Positions 1-7,611 of a stretch of DNA of 23,958 nt are shown here, piece after piece (within the stretch, counting starts at the first letter, position 1; every line of letters starts with the position of its first letter). The notes under the pieces are model-generated. The model ran no database searches, was not told the DNA's origin, and saw only the letters and a list, made by a program, of their open reading frames with translations. This DNA comes from Deltaproteobacteria bacterium (lineage in GTDB: Bacteria > Desulfobacterota_B > Binatia > UBA9968): the NCBI GenBank assembly GCA_005879255.1, contig VBKY01000096.1, forward strand, positions 1 through 23,958, written 5' to 3'. Both the position numbers and the translations under genes were made by a program.

Positions 1-480
1 CGCCGGCCCAAGCTTATTGCCCATCAAAGACACCGGAAAGTTCCATGGCACGATCGAGCCGCAGACGCCTAAGGGCTTGCGCAGAACGAGGCCGTGGCGG
101 CCGCTATCGAGCATGACCGCCGCCGTGCGCATGGTTTTTGCCATGCCGCCGTAATGATCGAGGGTGTGGACAAACCGGCGAATTTCCAAAATGGACTCGC
201 GCATTGGTTTACCCTGTTCCTTCGTCAGCAACGTGGCAAGTTCTTTTTCCTGTTGGAGAATCGTATGGCCCGCCGCCAACAACACGGCGCCCCGCTTCGA
301 TGGCGCCATCGCGGACCATTTCTTGAGTGCGCCTTTAGCGGCGTCGATGGCGCGCCGGATATCCTTAACAGTTCCCTTGGGTACGGTGTCAACAACTTCT
401 CCGGTGGCGGGATTGCGTACTTCGGTGGTCTGTCCGCTCTCGGAATCGACCGATTCACCCGCGACTAACATTTTGGCCAT
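1..480 (-). CDS. Aldehyde dehydrogenase family protein (5' part, runs off left edge)
   Basis: The minus strand reads open from an ATG at 480 down to base 1, giving 160 residues without a stop. It starts MAKMLVAGESVDSESGQ and continues with VRNPATGEVV, the typical N-terminus of NAD(P)-dependent aldehyde dehydrogenases. The cofactor-binding motif GSIVPWNFPVSLM lies near residues 143-155. The catalytic Glu and Cys would be beyond the edge and cannot be checked. A strong Shine-Dalgarno, AGGAGG, sits just upstream of the ATG (complement of about 486-491). The family oxidises an aldehyde to a carboxylic acid in the cytoplasm; the substrate cannot be read from this part. It diverges from the amidohydrolase operon, so the roughly 160-base spacer may hold promoters for both. 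Confidence 0.9.
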   Translation of the reverse strand, partial: MAKMLVAGESVDSESGQTTEVRNPATGEVVDTVPKGTVKDIRRAIDAAKGALKKWSAMAPSKRGAVLLAAGHTILQQEKELATLLTKEQGKPMRESILEIRRFVHTLDHYGGMAKTMRTAAVMLDSGRHGLVLRKPLGVCGSIVPWNFPVSLMGNKLGPA

Positions 481-637
481 AATGGTCCTCCTAATCTACT
501 TTCAGAATTTAGAGAAAAATCATGTTCATAGGTGGAAGTCAACAATTCGCGGCGGCGACAAGGTTGACAGTTCGCTGCATTGCGGCTAGTGGTTTTGATT
601 CTGACGACTCAATTTGACACGTAGTAAGGAACGACTA

Positions 638-1786
638 GTGGCACGCAATGGATACAAAATCTTCGATGCCGACACCCATGTCAGGCCCGATGCCGACCTC
701 TTGGAGCCGTATTTAAGCGCTCCCGCTCGCGCGAAATTGGCGCTATACGAAAACTACAGAGCGCGGAACATTGATGGCGCGGTCACTTACTTGATGGGCG
801 AACGCAAATACAAGCGTCGTTTAGGCCTCGCTGGCGATGAAGAGCCACAAGGCAAGGAGTACATGAGCGGCTACAAACGCCACCAGCATGGTAAGCCGAA
901 TCCACTTTGTGAGCGTGATCCAGGTGTGCGTATTAATGATATGGATCTGGAAGGCGTCGATGTGAATCTCATGCTGCCTTCCGGCTGGTTCGGTTGTTGG
1001 ACGACGATTGAAGACGTTGCGCTCGAAACGGCCGTGTATGAGGCCTATCACCGCTGGATGGCGGATTACTGCGCGGCTTTTCCGAGCCGTTTGAAAGGCG
1101 TTGTCCTGGTTGCCGCGCGCGATATCAAAACTTCCCTCGTCGAGCTGCATCGTGCTGCGAAAGAATCTTGGCCGCTGGCGGTTTTTGTCTACGCGCCCTA
1201 TCAATTTCCGCTCGATCATCCCGATCTCGAGCCGATTTGGCAGGCGGCGGCGGATTACAATTTGTCCATCGCGCTGCACACGTTCACGGTCATGCCGCCC
1301 TATGCCCCGGGTGGATTGGACTCCTGGGATAATCTATGGCTGCAGAGATCGGCTGCGCACCCGTGGTGCGGGCAGCGCAACATGGCGTCGATCATCGGCG
1401 CGGGCATCATGGACCGCTATCCGAACATTCGCGTCGGAACTTTGGAAGCCGGTCACGGATGGCTGCCCGCCTGGGTCAATCGTCTCGAAGAACATACCAA
1501 GCTCTGTGCGGAGGCGTTGCCACCGCTCAAGCAGACCATCCGCGAGTACGTCACCGGTGGCCGCTATTTCCAAAGCATTGAAGTCTCCGAAGGCGCAGCC
1601 ATCACCCGGAGCGTGATCGACTTATTGGGCGCTGAAATTCTGATGTTTGGCTCGGACTATCCTCACGGTGAGAGTTGGTTCCCAGTTTCCGTTGAGACGG
1701 TGCTTGGTTGGAACTTGAAAGACGCTGAGATGCGCAAGCTCCTGTGGGACAACGCCGCGCGGTACTATCAGCGGTATTCTGAATGA
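638..1786 (+). CDS. Amidohydrolase-2 family metal-dependent hydrolase
   Basis: The protein is 382 aa and belongs to the amidohydrolase_2 (ACMSD-like TIM-barrel) group. Visible landmarks are the N-terminal FDADTHV, where the usual HxH is replaced by DxDxH (residues 10-14), GTLEAGHGWLPAW near 270-283, and the C-terminal GSDYPHGES near 338-346, whose Asp is the expected metal or catalytic residue. Such enzymes hydrolyse or decarboxylate small, often aromatic acids; the substrate is unknown. I chose GTG 638 because AAGGA lies 7 bases upstream. A TTG at 614 would add eight residues but has no ribosome site. The stop overlaps the next start as ATGA, so the two genes are probably translationally coupled, heading a catabolic operon with the PEP mutase-like enzyme and a TctC-type binding protein. 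Confidence 0.85.
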   Translation: MARNGYKIFDADTHVRPDADLLEPYLSAPARAKLALYENYRARNIDGAVTYLMGERKYKRRLGLAGDEEPQGKEYMSGYKRHQHGKPNPLCERDPGVRINDMDLEGVDVNLMLPSGWFGCWTTIEDVALETAVYEAYHRWMADYCAAFPSRLKGVVLVAARDIKTSLVELHRAAKESWPLAVFVYAPYQFPLDHPDLEPIWQAAADYNLSIALHTFTVMPPYAPGGLDSWDNLWLQRSAAHPWCGQRNMASIIGAGIMDRYPNIRVGTLEAGHGWLPAWVNRLEEHTKLCAEALPPLKQTIREYVTGGRYFQSIEVSEGAAITRSVIDLLGAEILMFGSDYPHGESWFPVSVETVLGWNLKDAEMRKLLWDNAARYYQRYSE

Positions 1787-2709
1787 AGCCGACCGCTCCG
1801 GGACTCGAGCTTAAAAAATTGTTGCGGCGTCCAGGAAAAGTCCTCGCTGTATTGGGTGCGCCTAATGCTTTTCATGCCAAGATCATGGAAGCCAGCGGCG
1901 TCGAGGTCTGCTTCGTGGGCACGAGCATCACTGGCGGCAATTACACAGGACTCCCCGATCTCGGCATTCTCTCGATGACCGAGTGCGTCGGCTTCGCCAA
2001 GTGGATCGCGCGGAGCGTGAAGATGCCAGTCATTCTCGACGGCGACACGGGACATGGCGGCATTATGGCAGTGCGCCGTCTCGTGCGCGAGTGCGTCGAC
2101 GCTGGACTCGCGGGCTTGCGGTTGGACGATCAACCGCTGGAACAAAAGCGCCGCACCATGTCGACGGGCATTTCGATCGTCTCGCGCGACGACGCGGTGT
2201 CGCGCTACCGGGCGGCGGTGGACGCCAAGAACGAAATCGATCCGAACTTCGTCATCATGGCGCAGTGCTACGCGCGCAACGCTGTCAACGGTGGCATGGC
2301 CGAAATGCTCACACGCCTGCGGCTCTATGAAAAAGATGGCGGCGTCGATTGGGTGCAATTTGAGGCGCCCCATTCGGTGGCGGAGATCAAGCGAGCGCGG
2401 AAAGTTGTGAAAGGGCCGTTCTCGGCGATGAAAGGCCAATTGACACGGGCGTTGACGCTTGAAGAGCACAAAGAACTAGGTCTCAACGCCGCTTGGTACA
2501 CTTTCCTCCCCGATCAAGTGCTCAAAATTTCTTCGTGGCGATTCCTCGAATCATTTAAAAAGAAAGATATGCGCGCTTGGTACGAGTTCTTGGAAGAGCA
2601 TCCGAATACGCCCTTTACCGGCGGCCAGGCGCTGCCATGGGACGCCACGGGGATGAGCGAGCTGACGAAGTTGGAAGCGCGCTATTTCCCGAAGAAGAAG
2701 CGGAGGTAG
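1783..2709 (+). CDS. Isocitrate lyase/PEP mutase superfamily enzyme lacking the KKCGH loop
   Basis: The protein is 308 aa, the normal length for the short (methylisocitrate lyase / PEP mutase) branch. The Mg-binding segment reads DGDTGHGG (86-93) and the following strand reads LRLDDQ (112-117), equivalent to the family's HIEDQ. The catalytic loop, normally K-K/R-C-G-H in lyases, reads QKRRTMSTG here, without cysteine. The later ARTDA-like strand is AQCYAR (160-165). The fold is therefore clear, but a classical isocitrate or methylisocitrate lyase is unlikely; a hydrolase, decarboxylase or mutase acting on a 2-oxo acid or oxaloacetate-like substrate is possible (inference). It starts in ATGA overlap with the amidohydrolase and carries the ribosome site of the next gene in its own 3' end. 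Confidence 0.85.
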   Translation: MKPTAPGLELKKLLRRPGKVLAVLGAPNAFHAKIMEASGVEVCFVGTSITGGNYTGLPDLGILSMTECVGFAKWIARSVKMPVILDGDTGHGGIMAVRRLVRECVDAGLAGLRLDDQPLEQKRRTMSTGISIVSRDDAVSRYRAAVDAKNEIDPNFVIMAQCYARNAVNGGMAEMLTRLRLYEKDGGVDWVQFEAPHSVAEIKRARKVVKGPFSAMKGQLTRALTLEEHKELGLNAAWYTFLPDQVLKISSWRFLESFKKKDMRAWYEFLEEHPNTPFTGGQALPWDATGMSELTKLEARYFPKKKRR

Positions 2710-2713
2710 TCCG

Positions 2714-3745
2714 ATGTGGTCTGTTCGCCTGGTTGTTTGCTCGATTGTTTTGTTTGCCTCGCAACTGGAAGCCCAGAGCGATTTCTATAAAGGCAAACAG
2801 ATCAAGATCGTCGTCGGCGCTTCGGCAGGCGCGGCCAGTGATCTTTATGCGCGCGTGGTCGCGCAACATCTACCCAAGCAAATTCTCGGCAAACCCGAGG
2901 CAATCGTGCAGAACATGCCCGGCGGCGGCTCCATGACGGCGGCCAATTACGTTTATAGCGTCGCCAAGCCCGATGGACTGACACTCGGGGCGGTGACCGC
3001 GCCAATTTATTTCGCGCAGCTTCTCGGCCGCAAGGAAGTGCAATTCGACTGGGCGAAATTTACCTGGATTGGCACGCCGGAAGAAAACGACGAGCTATTA
3101 TTCATTCGCTCGGATCAACCTTACAAGACGCTGCTCGATTTGCGCAAAGCGGCGGAAGCGCCGCGCTGCGGCGCCTCGGGAGTGGGCAGCACCGGATATT
3201 ACATACCGAAGCTCCTGGAAGAGGTTTTTGGCTTAAAGATTAACATGGTGACGGGCTACCCGGGCGCGGCTGACGTCGATATTGCCGTTGAGAAAAACGA
3301 GATTCACTGCCGCGGCACCACAATCAGCGCTTTTTTTGGACGCGAGCCGGGAAAAACTTGGGCGAAAAACGGTTTCGTGAGATTCCTTGTTCAAACCGGG
3401 GACCAGCGCAATCACCGACTACCCGACACACCGACGATTTGGGAGCTGATGGACCAGGAAAAAGGCATGGATGCAAAAAAACGGTTAGCGCGCGTGGTCC
3501 TCGGCCCGGGGGCTTTCGGTCGGCCGATTTTAGCGACGCCTGGGATTCCGGCCGAACGCGTGAAACGGCTGCGCGAAGCCTACGCGAACATGATGAAAGA
3601 TCCTGAATTTGTCGCAGAGGCGAAGAAGCGGCAGTGGGAACTCGCACCGGTAAGCGGCGAACGGTTGGAAGCGCTGGCAAAAGAAGTTATTCATCAGCCG
3701 CCGGATATCGTCGAACGCATGAAAAAAATTATGGGCGAGTCGTGA
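2714..3745 (+). CDS. TctC/Bug-type tripartite tricarboxylate transporter binding protein
   Basis: The 343-aa protein has a signal peptide (about residues 1-20, cut near LEA/Q) followed by KGKQIKIVVGASAGAASDLY and the NMPGGGSMTAANYV segment. Both are hallmarks of TctC/Bug periplasmic receptors, in which the glycine-rich loop binds carboxylates. The C-terminal half has PGIPAERVKRLREAY, also typical. In the family the protein delivers organic acids to TctAB permeases; no tctA or tctB gene lies here, so it either serves a permease encoded elsewhere or acts as a sensor. GGAGG at 2702-2706, inside the end of the preceding gene, sits 7 bases before the ATG. The close spacing puts it in one operon with the two upstream enzymes, suggesting that uptake and breakdown of the same acid are linked. 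Confidence 0.88.
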   Translation: MWSVRLVVCSIVLFASQLEAQSDFYKGKQIKIVVGASAGAASDLYARVVAQHLPKQILGKPEAIVQNMPGGGSMTAANYVYSVAKPDGLTLGAVTAPIYFAQLLGRKEVQFDWAKFTWIGTPEENDELLFIRSDQPYKTLLDLRKAAEAPRCGASGVGSTGYYIPKLLEEVFGLKINMVTGYPGAADVDIAVEKNEIHCRGTTISAFFGREPGKTWAKNGFVRFLVQTGDQRNHRLPDTPTIWELMDQEKGMDAKKRLARVVLGPGAFGRPILATPGIPAERVKRLREAYANMMKDPEFVAEAKKRQWELAPVSGERLEALAKEVIHQPPDIVERMKKIMGES

Positions 3746-3821
3746 AAAAGCAATAGCATAGAAACAAATAAATCTTGATTTTGGGCGTAGCGTGCGGCGC
3801 TCACCCACTGGAGGACAGAGC

Positions 3822-4694
3822 ATGGACCTTTCAAAATACATCGTTAAAGCCCGCCCCGGGGTTCTCGGTGGAAAACACGAGGAGAAGCGGCCGCTGCGCC
3901 AGTTAGGCGCTTTACCGGTGAAGCGGCATGTTTTCATCAACCGCGACTCGCACCCCGATGCCGAAATTTATATTGCGATCCACCAAGCTAAAAATTTGCC
4001 CGACCCAGTTCCCGACTATCAGGTGCCACATTGCCACAATACGGATGAATTCTATTATTTCATCGGCGACAATCCTGATCTGAGCGGTTTGGAAGGACAG
4101 ATCATCTTTGAAGGAAAAGTGCATAAGATCATTTCGCCGGCATGTGTCTATATTCCCACTGGCGCCGTGCATGAATATAAAGTTACCAAAGGCGCCGGAA
4201 CCGTGACGGTTTTGTTCCGCGATCGCGGTTATACTCACGAAGACCGGCCATTCGATCTAGCCAAAGGCGAGCGGGATTTCGCTAAGTATGCGGGTTACAT
4301 TTTCCCTCCGGATGTGAGGCCAACGACAGAAATCAAATATCACACTGACGCCGCGCCGGGCCTGCGCTACGTGTTCGTCGACGGCAAGCTGAAACCGGAA
4401 GCCGGCTATTACACCGTGGTGCGGAGCGTATCGAACGTCAATCCGACACAGGCGAATTACGTCGATAAGCACACGCACAACTGCGACACGCAGCATATCG
4501 CCGTCGGCGCTGGTCCGGAGCTCACCGGGCTGAAGATCGAGTTCCAGATACGCGACGAGAAAGTTATCGTCGAGAGTCCCGTCGGCGTGAATATCCCGGC
4601 CGGAACGCCGCACTCGCAACGCATCGTTGAGGGCTCGGGCCATTTTTTCAACTTCGTGCCGAAAGGCAATTACAACGACGGATTGGCGTCTTAA
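3822..4694 (+). CDS. Bicupin protein
   Basis: The 290-aa protein has two cupin halves. The N-terminal half has a full metal site, PHCHNTDEF (His70, His72, Glu76) with a later His in GAVHEYK (His117). The C-terminal half has DKHTHNCDTQH (His217, His219), where the usual Glu is replaced by Gln224, plus TPHSQ (His264). One intact and one altered site suggests a single catalytic centre with a structural partner domain (inference). I chose ATG 3822 because GGAGG (3810-3814) lies 7 bases upstream; a GTG at 3792 is in frame but has no site. The cupin superfamily covers dioxygenases, isomerases and decarboxylases, so the reaction is unknown. A 76-base gap separates it from the TctC-type gene; it may end the same operon. 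Confidence 0.82.
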   Translation: MDLSKYIVKARPGVLGGKHEEKRPLRQLGALPVKRHVFINRDSHPDAEIYIAIHQAKNLPDPVPDYQVPHCHNTDEFYYFIGDNPDLSGLEGQIIFEGKVHKIISPACVYIPTGAVHEYKVTKGAGTVTVLFRDRGYTHEDRPFDLAKGERDFAKYAGYIFPPDVRPTTEIKYHTDAAPGLRYVFVDGKLKPEAGYYTVVRSVSNVNPTQANYVDKHTHNCDTQHIAVGAGPELTGLKIEFQIRDEKVIVESPVGVNIPAGTPHSQRIVEGSGHFFNFVPKGNYNDGLAS

Positions 4695-4715
4695 CGCCAT
4701 TAAGGAAAAGATCAG

Positions 4716-4756
4716 TCTCGCGCAAAGACACAAAAGGGCGCGCGAGGCACGGAATG
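4716..4756. repeat. Degenerate dispersed-repeat-like motif after the bicupin gene
   Basis: The spacer contains CTCGCGCAAAGACACAAAAG followed by a GCGCGCGAGGCACGG stretch. Phrases of the type CGCAAAGACGCAAAGGCGC are common intergenic repeats in many bacteria. Only one degenerate copy is visible here, so calling it a repeat rests on recalled resemblance, not on copies in the window. Confidence 0.25.
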
Positions 4757-4840
4757 GAGACTACCAAATGAAAACACAGCAAGCGTGGACGACTATCCGC
4801 GCCATAACGAGGCAGTCTCTCGGCACTATGAAAATTTTGA

Positions 4841-4866
4841 CGAGCCGCTTGCAATTCAGCGGCTCG
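4841..4866 (+). terminator. Hairpin before the glycosyltransferase gene, possible weak terminator
   Basis: CGAGCCGCT (4841-4849) and AGCGGCTCG (4858-4866) form a perfect 9-bp stem with an 8-base loop TGCAATTC. A short T tract follows at 4874-4878, somewhat too far downstream for an ideal rho-independent terminator. If it terminates transcription from the bicupin side, it supports starting the next gene at 4929 rather than 4785. Confidence 0.4.
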
Positions 4867-4928
4867 ATCACTATTTTTGCGAGAATATTCTTTACGGCAA
4901 CTCATTCTCTTTAGCTTCTAGAGTCAAG

Positions 4929-6398
4929 ATGATATCCCGTTCCTGCTTACTCGACCTCAAAGAAGTTTTGCGTGTTTTGGGCGGCGAGCGAACGCGGTGG
5001 TTTGTCCTGGCAATGGTCGCCACGGTGATTCTATTCGCGCAGGCGTCGCGCACCGGGCTGAGGACAGATCCGATCGTGTATGCCGGCATCGCGCGAACGA
5101 TGGCCGATTCCGGCGATTACCTGAACTTAAAGGTGGGAGATGTGCCTTACTACTTTAAGCCGCCGCTCGGCTTCCGGCTCGCGGCGCTCGCTATAAAAGT
5201 CCTCGGTCCGACTCCATTGGCGGTTACGCTGTTTTCACGGCTATTCGGCCTGGGAGGCGTGTTCTTGACGGCGTGGCTAGGGGCACGCCTGTATGGAGCG
5301 CGGATAGGCTGGGTCGCCGGGTTGGCTCTGGCGACGACCCACTTGTTCATGGCCACGTCGGTTACCTTTCGCCTGGATTCCACGATGATGTTCGGAATCC
5401 TGCTTTCTTTTTGCGCTTATTTCAGCAAAAAGAAGTGGGGACCGCCGGTATTTTACCTGGGCATCACGATTGCGGTTCTCGCCAAAGGTCCCCCGGGACT
5501 GTTGCCGCTTATTGTTGCGCCGCTGCATACATATTTTTACGGGGACCGCTCGACATGGTCGAAAAATATTTTCCGCTGGCTGTCCTGGTCTCCGTTGTTG
5601 CTCTTGCCGCTTTCCTGGTGGATTTATTTGATTTGGAATGAGGGCACGCGTCCGCTGAATATGATTTACCATGAGCTTTTCAGAACTAGAGGCGGGATAA
5701 CATCGAGTTTCGCGAGTTTCTGGAAGATTTACTTCTTCGAATTTTCCAAGCTCTACTGGCCGTGGCTGCCGTTTGCTTGGATCGGCGCCTGGACGGCTTC
5801 GCGCAGTCTGTGGAATTTCGAAATGGACCGTCAAGCGCGCGGCGCTGGCGCTTTTGTTCTGATGTGGATCGCGCTGGTGCTCGCCGCCTGCGCGGTGAAA
5901 AAAGCTCAATACCTGCGCTATATCATCCTTGCGTTGCCGGCGATCTCGATACTGAGCGCAAAGGCGGTTGTTGAAATCGGCCGTGAAAAAATCTTCGATT
6001 GGCTGCCCGGGAGTGTGGCGGTACTCGCTTTTACCGCGGTGATTTCCCTCGCCTGCTTTCCACCAGCGCCGGCGTCGAGTCAGAGCGCGGAATATCTGGC
6101 AATGGCGCAAATCCTTGACCGGCGGCTGCCGCATACGTCGCCGGTGTCTTTGTTAAAGCTCAGGCCAAAGCGCGGCAAAGAGCAGGTCGAGCTCACGCGG
6201 CCTGAAAAAGGCATTGGCATTTTCTTTTTCAACCGTCCCGTTAAACTCATTTCTGTGACCGAGGCGCAAGAAAACTCCAAGACCGAACGGGTCACGCTTC
6301 TGATTCGAAAGAGCGAAGCGCGCCGCATCCGAGAGAAAATGCCCATCGAGTTGCTATTTGCGGGAAATCTTCACGCGGTGGCTGAAGTGGTGCGGTAA
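4929..6398 (+). CDS. GT39/ArnT-like polytopic membrane glycosyltransferase
   Basis: From ATG 4929 the protein is 489 aa. It opens with a transmembrane helix (WFVLAMVATVILFAQ), then the first periplasmic loop DPIVYAGIARTMADSGDYLN and PYYFKPPLGFRLAALA. These match the ArnT/PMT family signature DExxYAxIAxxMxxSGDWL...KPPL; the Asp is kept and the next residue is Pro. About ten further hydrophobic segments follow, then a soluble C-terminal domain of about 100 residues. Family members transfer a sugar from a polyprenyl-phosphate donor to lipid A or protein on the outer face of the inner membrane; the acceptor is unknown. The frame is open back to 4785, but that extension is hydrophilic and spans the 4841-4866 hairpin. 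The ribosome site for 4929 is weak, so the start is uncertain. Confidence 0.82.
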   Translation: MISRSCLLDLKEVLRVLGGERTRWFVLAMVATVILFAQASRTGLRTDPIVYAGIARTMADSGDYLNLKVGDVPYYFKPPLGFRLAALAIKVLGPTPLAVTLFSRLFGLGGVFLTAWLGARLYGARIGWVAGLALATTHLFMATSVTFRLDSTMMFGILLSFCAYFSKKKWGPPVFYLGITIAVLAKGPPGLLPLIVAPLHTYFYGDRSTWSKNIFRWLSWSPLLLLPLSWWIYLIWNEGTRPLNMIYHELFRTRGGITSSFASFWKIYFFEFSKLYWPWLPFAWIGAWTASRSLWNFEMDRQARGAGAFVLMWIALVLAACAVKKAQYLRYIILALPAISILSAKAVVEIGREKIFDWLPGSVAVLAFTAVISLACFPPAPASSQSAEYLAMAQILDRRLPHTSPVSLLKLRPKRGKEQVELTRPEKGIGIFFFNRPVKLISVTEAQENSKTERVTLLIRKSEARRIREKMPIELLFAGNLHAVAEVVR

Positions 6399-6531
6399 TG
6401 AGCGATTCACTCGTGTCGTAACCGATTTAGAAATCCGATCACCGCGCCAATCGCGGGCACCGCCATTCTCAAGAGCGTTTTCAGCAAGCGGACCTTTTCT
6501 TTTCGTCTTCACCGTGGCATCGTTTCCATGA

Positions 6532-7011
6532 CCAAGAGAAGCAACGATCGTTTTAGGTGCCGCGACAATTGCTTACCGAACGCTGACAAGAATCCTGAGC
6601 ACCGCTTTGCTCGCCTTGGTTCCGTCGTTGGCGGGCGGACAGACCCCGGCGCAACGCGTGTTAGTGACTTACTCGTGCCGCAGCATCGCGTCGATCGATC
6701 TGTTCGTTGCCCGGGAACGCGGATTTTTTCGCGAAGAAGGACTCGATCCGCAACTGGTTCAAGTAAGGACGAACGCGGCGATCGCCGCCATCGCATCGGG
6801 GGAAGCCCACGCGCTGGGTTCCATCGGCAGCGCGATTCGGGCGATTCCGCGCGGCGCGTTTACGACCAATGGCATTCTCACGGACGGCGAAATCGACGAG
6901 CCCCTGAAAGCCGACGCGCAGATCCTCGGCTTACCGGCGCCGGTGCCGCCTGCTCGGGTGTTCGATTTCTTGGCGCAGCGCGAGGTCAATCAAGAATTGG
7001 GGGTAAAATGA
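6532..7011 (+). pseudogene. NMT1/SsuA-type ABC binding protein with large internal deletion
   Basis: The frame first encodes a signal-peptide-like stretch (about 6583-6640) and then the beginning of a NitT/TauT-type binding protein: [20 protein letters not shown] and a [15 protein letters not shown] segment. After about 6855 it jumps directly to [14 protein letters not shown] and [17 protein letters not shown], which look like the last 50 residues of the same family. About 200 residues of the two-lobed domain are absent, yet the frame is kept across the junction. No ATG or good start exists in frame (TTG 6607 is the first near-cognate codon), and an ATG at 6528 is in a different frame, so the N-terminus also looks damaged. 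The stop overlaps the msrA start as ATGA. A functional short peptide is unlikely but cannot be excluded. Confidence 0.75.
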
Positions 7012-7565
7012 GTAAAGGACAAAACCAAGTCGCGGTTTTCGGAGGCGGCTGTTTCTGGTGTACCGAGGCGGTCTTCGACGAATTGCGTGGCGTGCATTCG
7101 GTTGTGTCAGGTTACGCAGGCGGAAAGACGAAGAATCCAACTTACGAGCAGGTCTGCATGGGGACAACCGGACACGCCGAAGTGATCAAGATCGAATTCG
7201 ATCCAGCGGAGGTTTCCTTTCGAGATTTGATGACCGTGTTCTTCGCGACCCACGATCCAACGACGCTCAACCGCCAGGGCAACGACGCCGGCACGCAGTA
7301 CCGATCAGCGATCCTTTACGCCAATGAGCAGCAAAGACAAGAAGCGTCGGCTTTTATTAAGGAACTGGGTGATGCCAAGACATTCAGAGATCCGATCGTG
7401 ACGACCCTGGAACCGTTGGCGGAATTTTATCCGGCGGAAGGCTACCACCAAAAATTCTACGCCAATAATCCGTATCAACCTTACTGCCAGTACACGATCC
7501 CGCCGAAGCTGAGTAAGCTACACAAGCAGTTTTCAGCGCTGCTTAAGTCGCACAGCAAAGCCTAG
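7008..7565 (+). CDS. msrA: Peptide-methionine (S)-S-oxide reductase MsrA
   Basis: The 185-aa protein has the MsrA active-site motif [12 protein letters not shown] with nucleophilic Cys15, then [19 protein letters not shown] and [10 protein letters not shown], all diagnostic for the family. A second cysteine is Cys18 and another lies in [10 protein letters not shown] near the C-terminus. The enzyme reduces methionine S-sulfoxide in proteins using thioredoxin. The reading frame is open far upstream, but that part is out-of-frame sequence of the degenerate binding-protein gene. ATG 7008 is supported by a GGGGG stretch at 6999-7003 and by the homology start. The start overlaps the upstream stop, so the remnant may still deliver ribosomes to msrA. 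Confidence 0.95.
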   Translation: MSKGQNQVAVFGGGCFWCTEAVFDELRGVHSVVSGYAGGKTKNPTYEQVCMGTTGHAEVIKIEFDPAEVSFRDLMTVFFATHDPTTLNRQGNDAGTQYRSAILYANEQQRQEASAFIKELGDAKTFRDPIVTTLEPLAEFYPAEGYHQKFYANNPYQPYCQYTIPPKLSKLHKQFSALLKSHSKA

Positions 7566-7611
7566 CATGGCGCCGAAATTCGGAAAGTGAGATCGCGAGC
7601 AGTCGCCGCGA

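Noticed and set aside
564..592. Promoter TTGACA followed by TAGTGG before the amidohydrolase
   Set aside because: The -35 is perfect, but the -10 matches poorly at 17 bases; too weak to annotate.
1768..2469. Open frame antisense to the PEP mutase-like gene
   Set aside because: His/Arg-rich shadow without recognisable features.
3792..3821. GTG start for the first bicupin
   Set aside because: ATG 3822 has GGAGG at ideal spacing; the extra ten residues are not supported.
5277..6134. Long Arg/Gln-rich frame antisense to the glycosyltransferase
   Set aside because: Composition is that of a reversed membrane-protein gene; no motif or ribosome site.
6528..7007. Long N-terminal extension of MsrA in the same frame
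   Set aside because: The extension is Arg/Gly-rich with no MsrA similarity and is the out-of-frame reading of a binding-protein remnant; MsrA homology starts at 7008 with a ribosome site.
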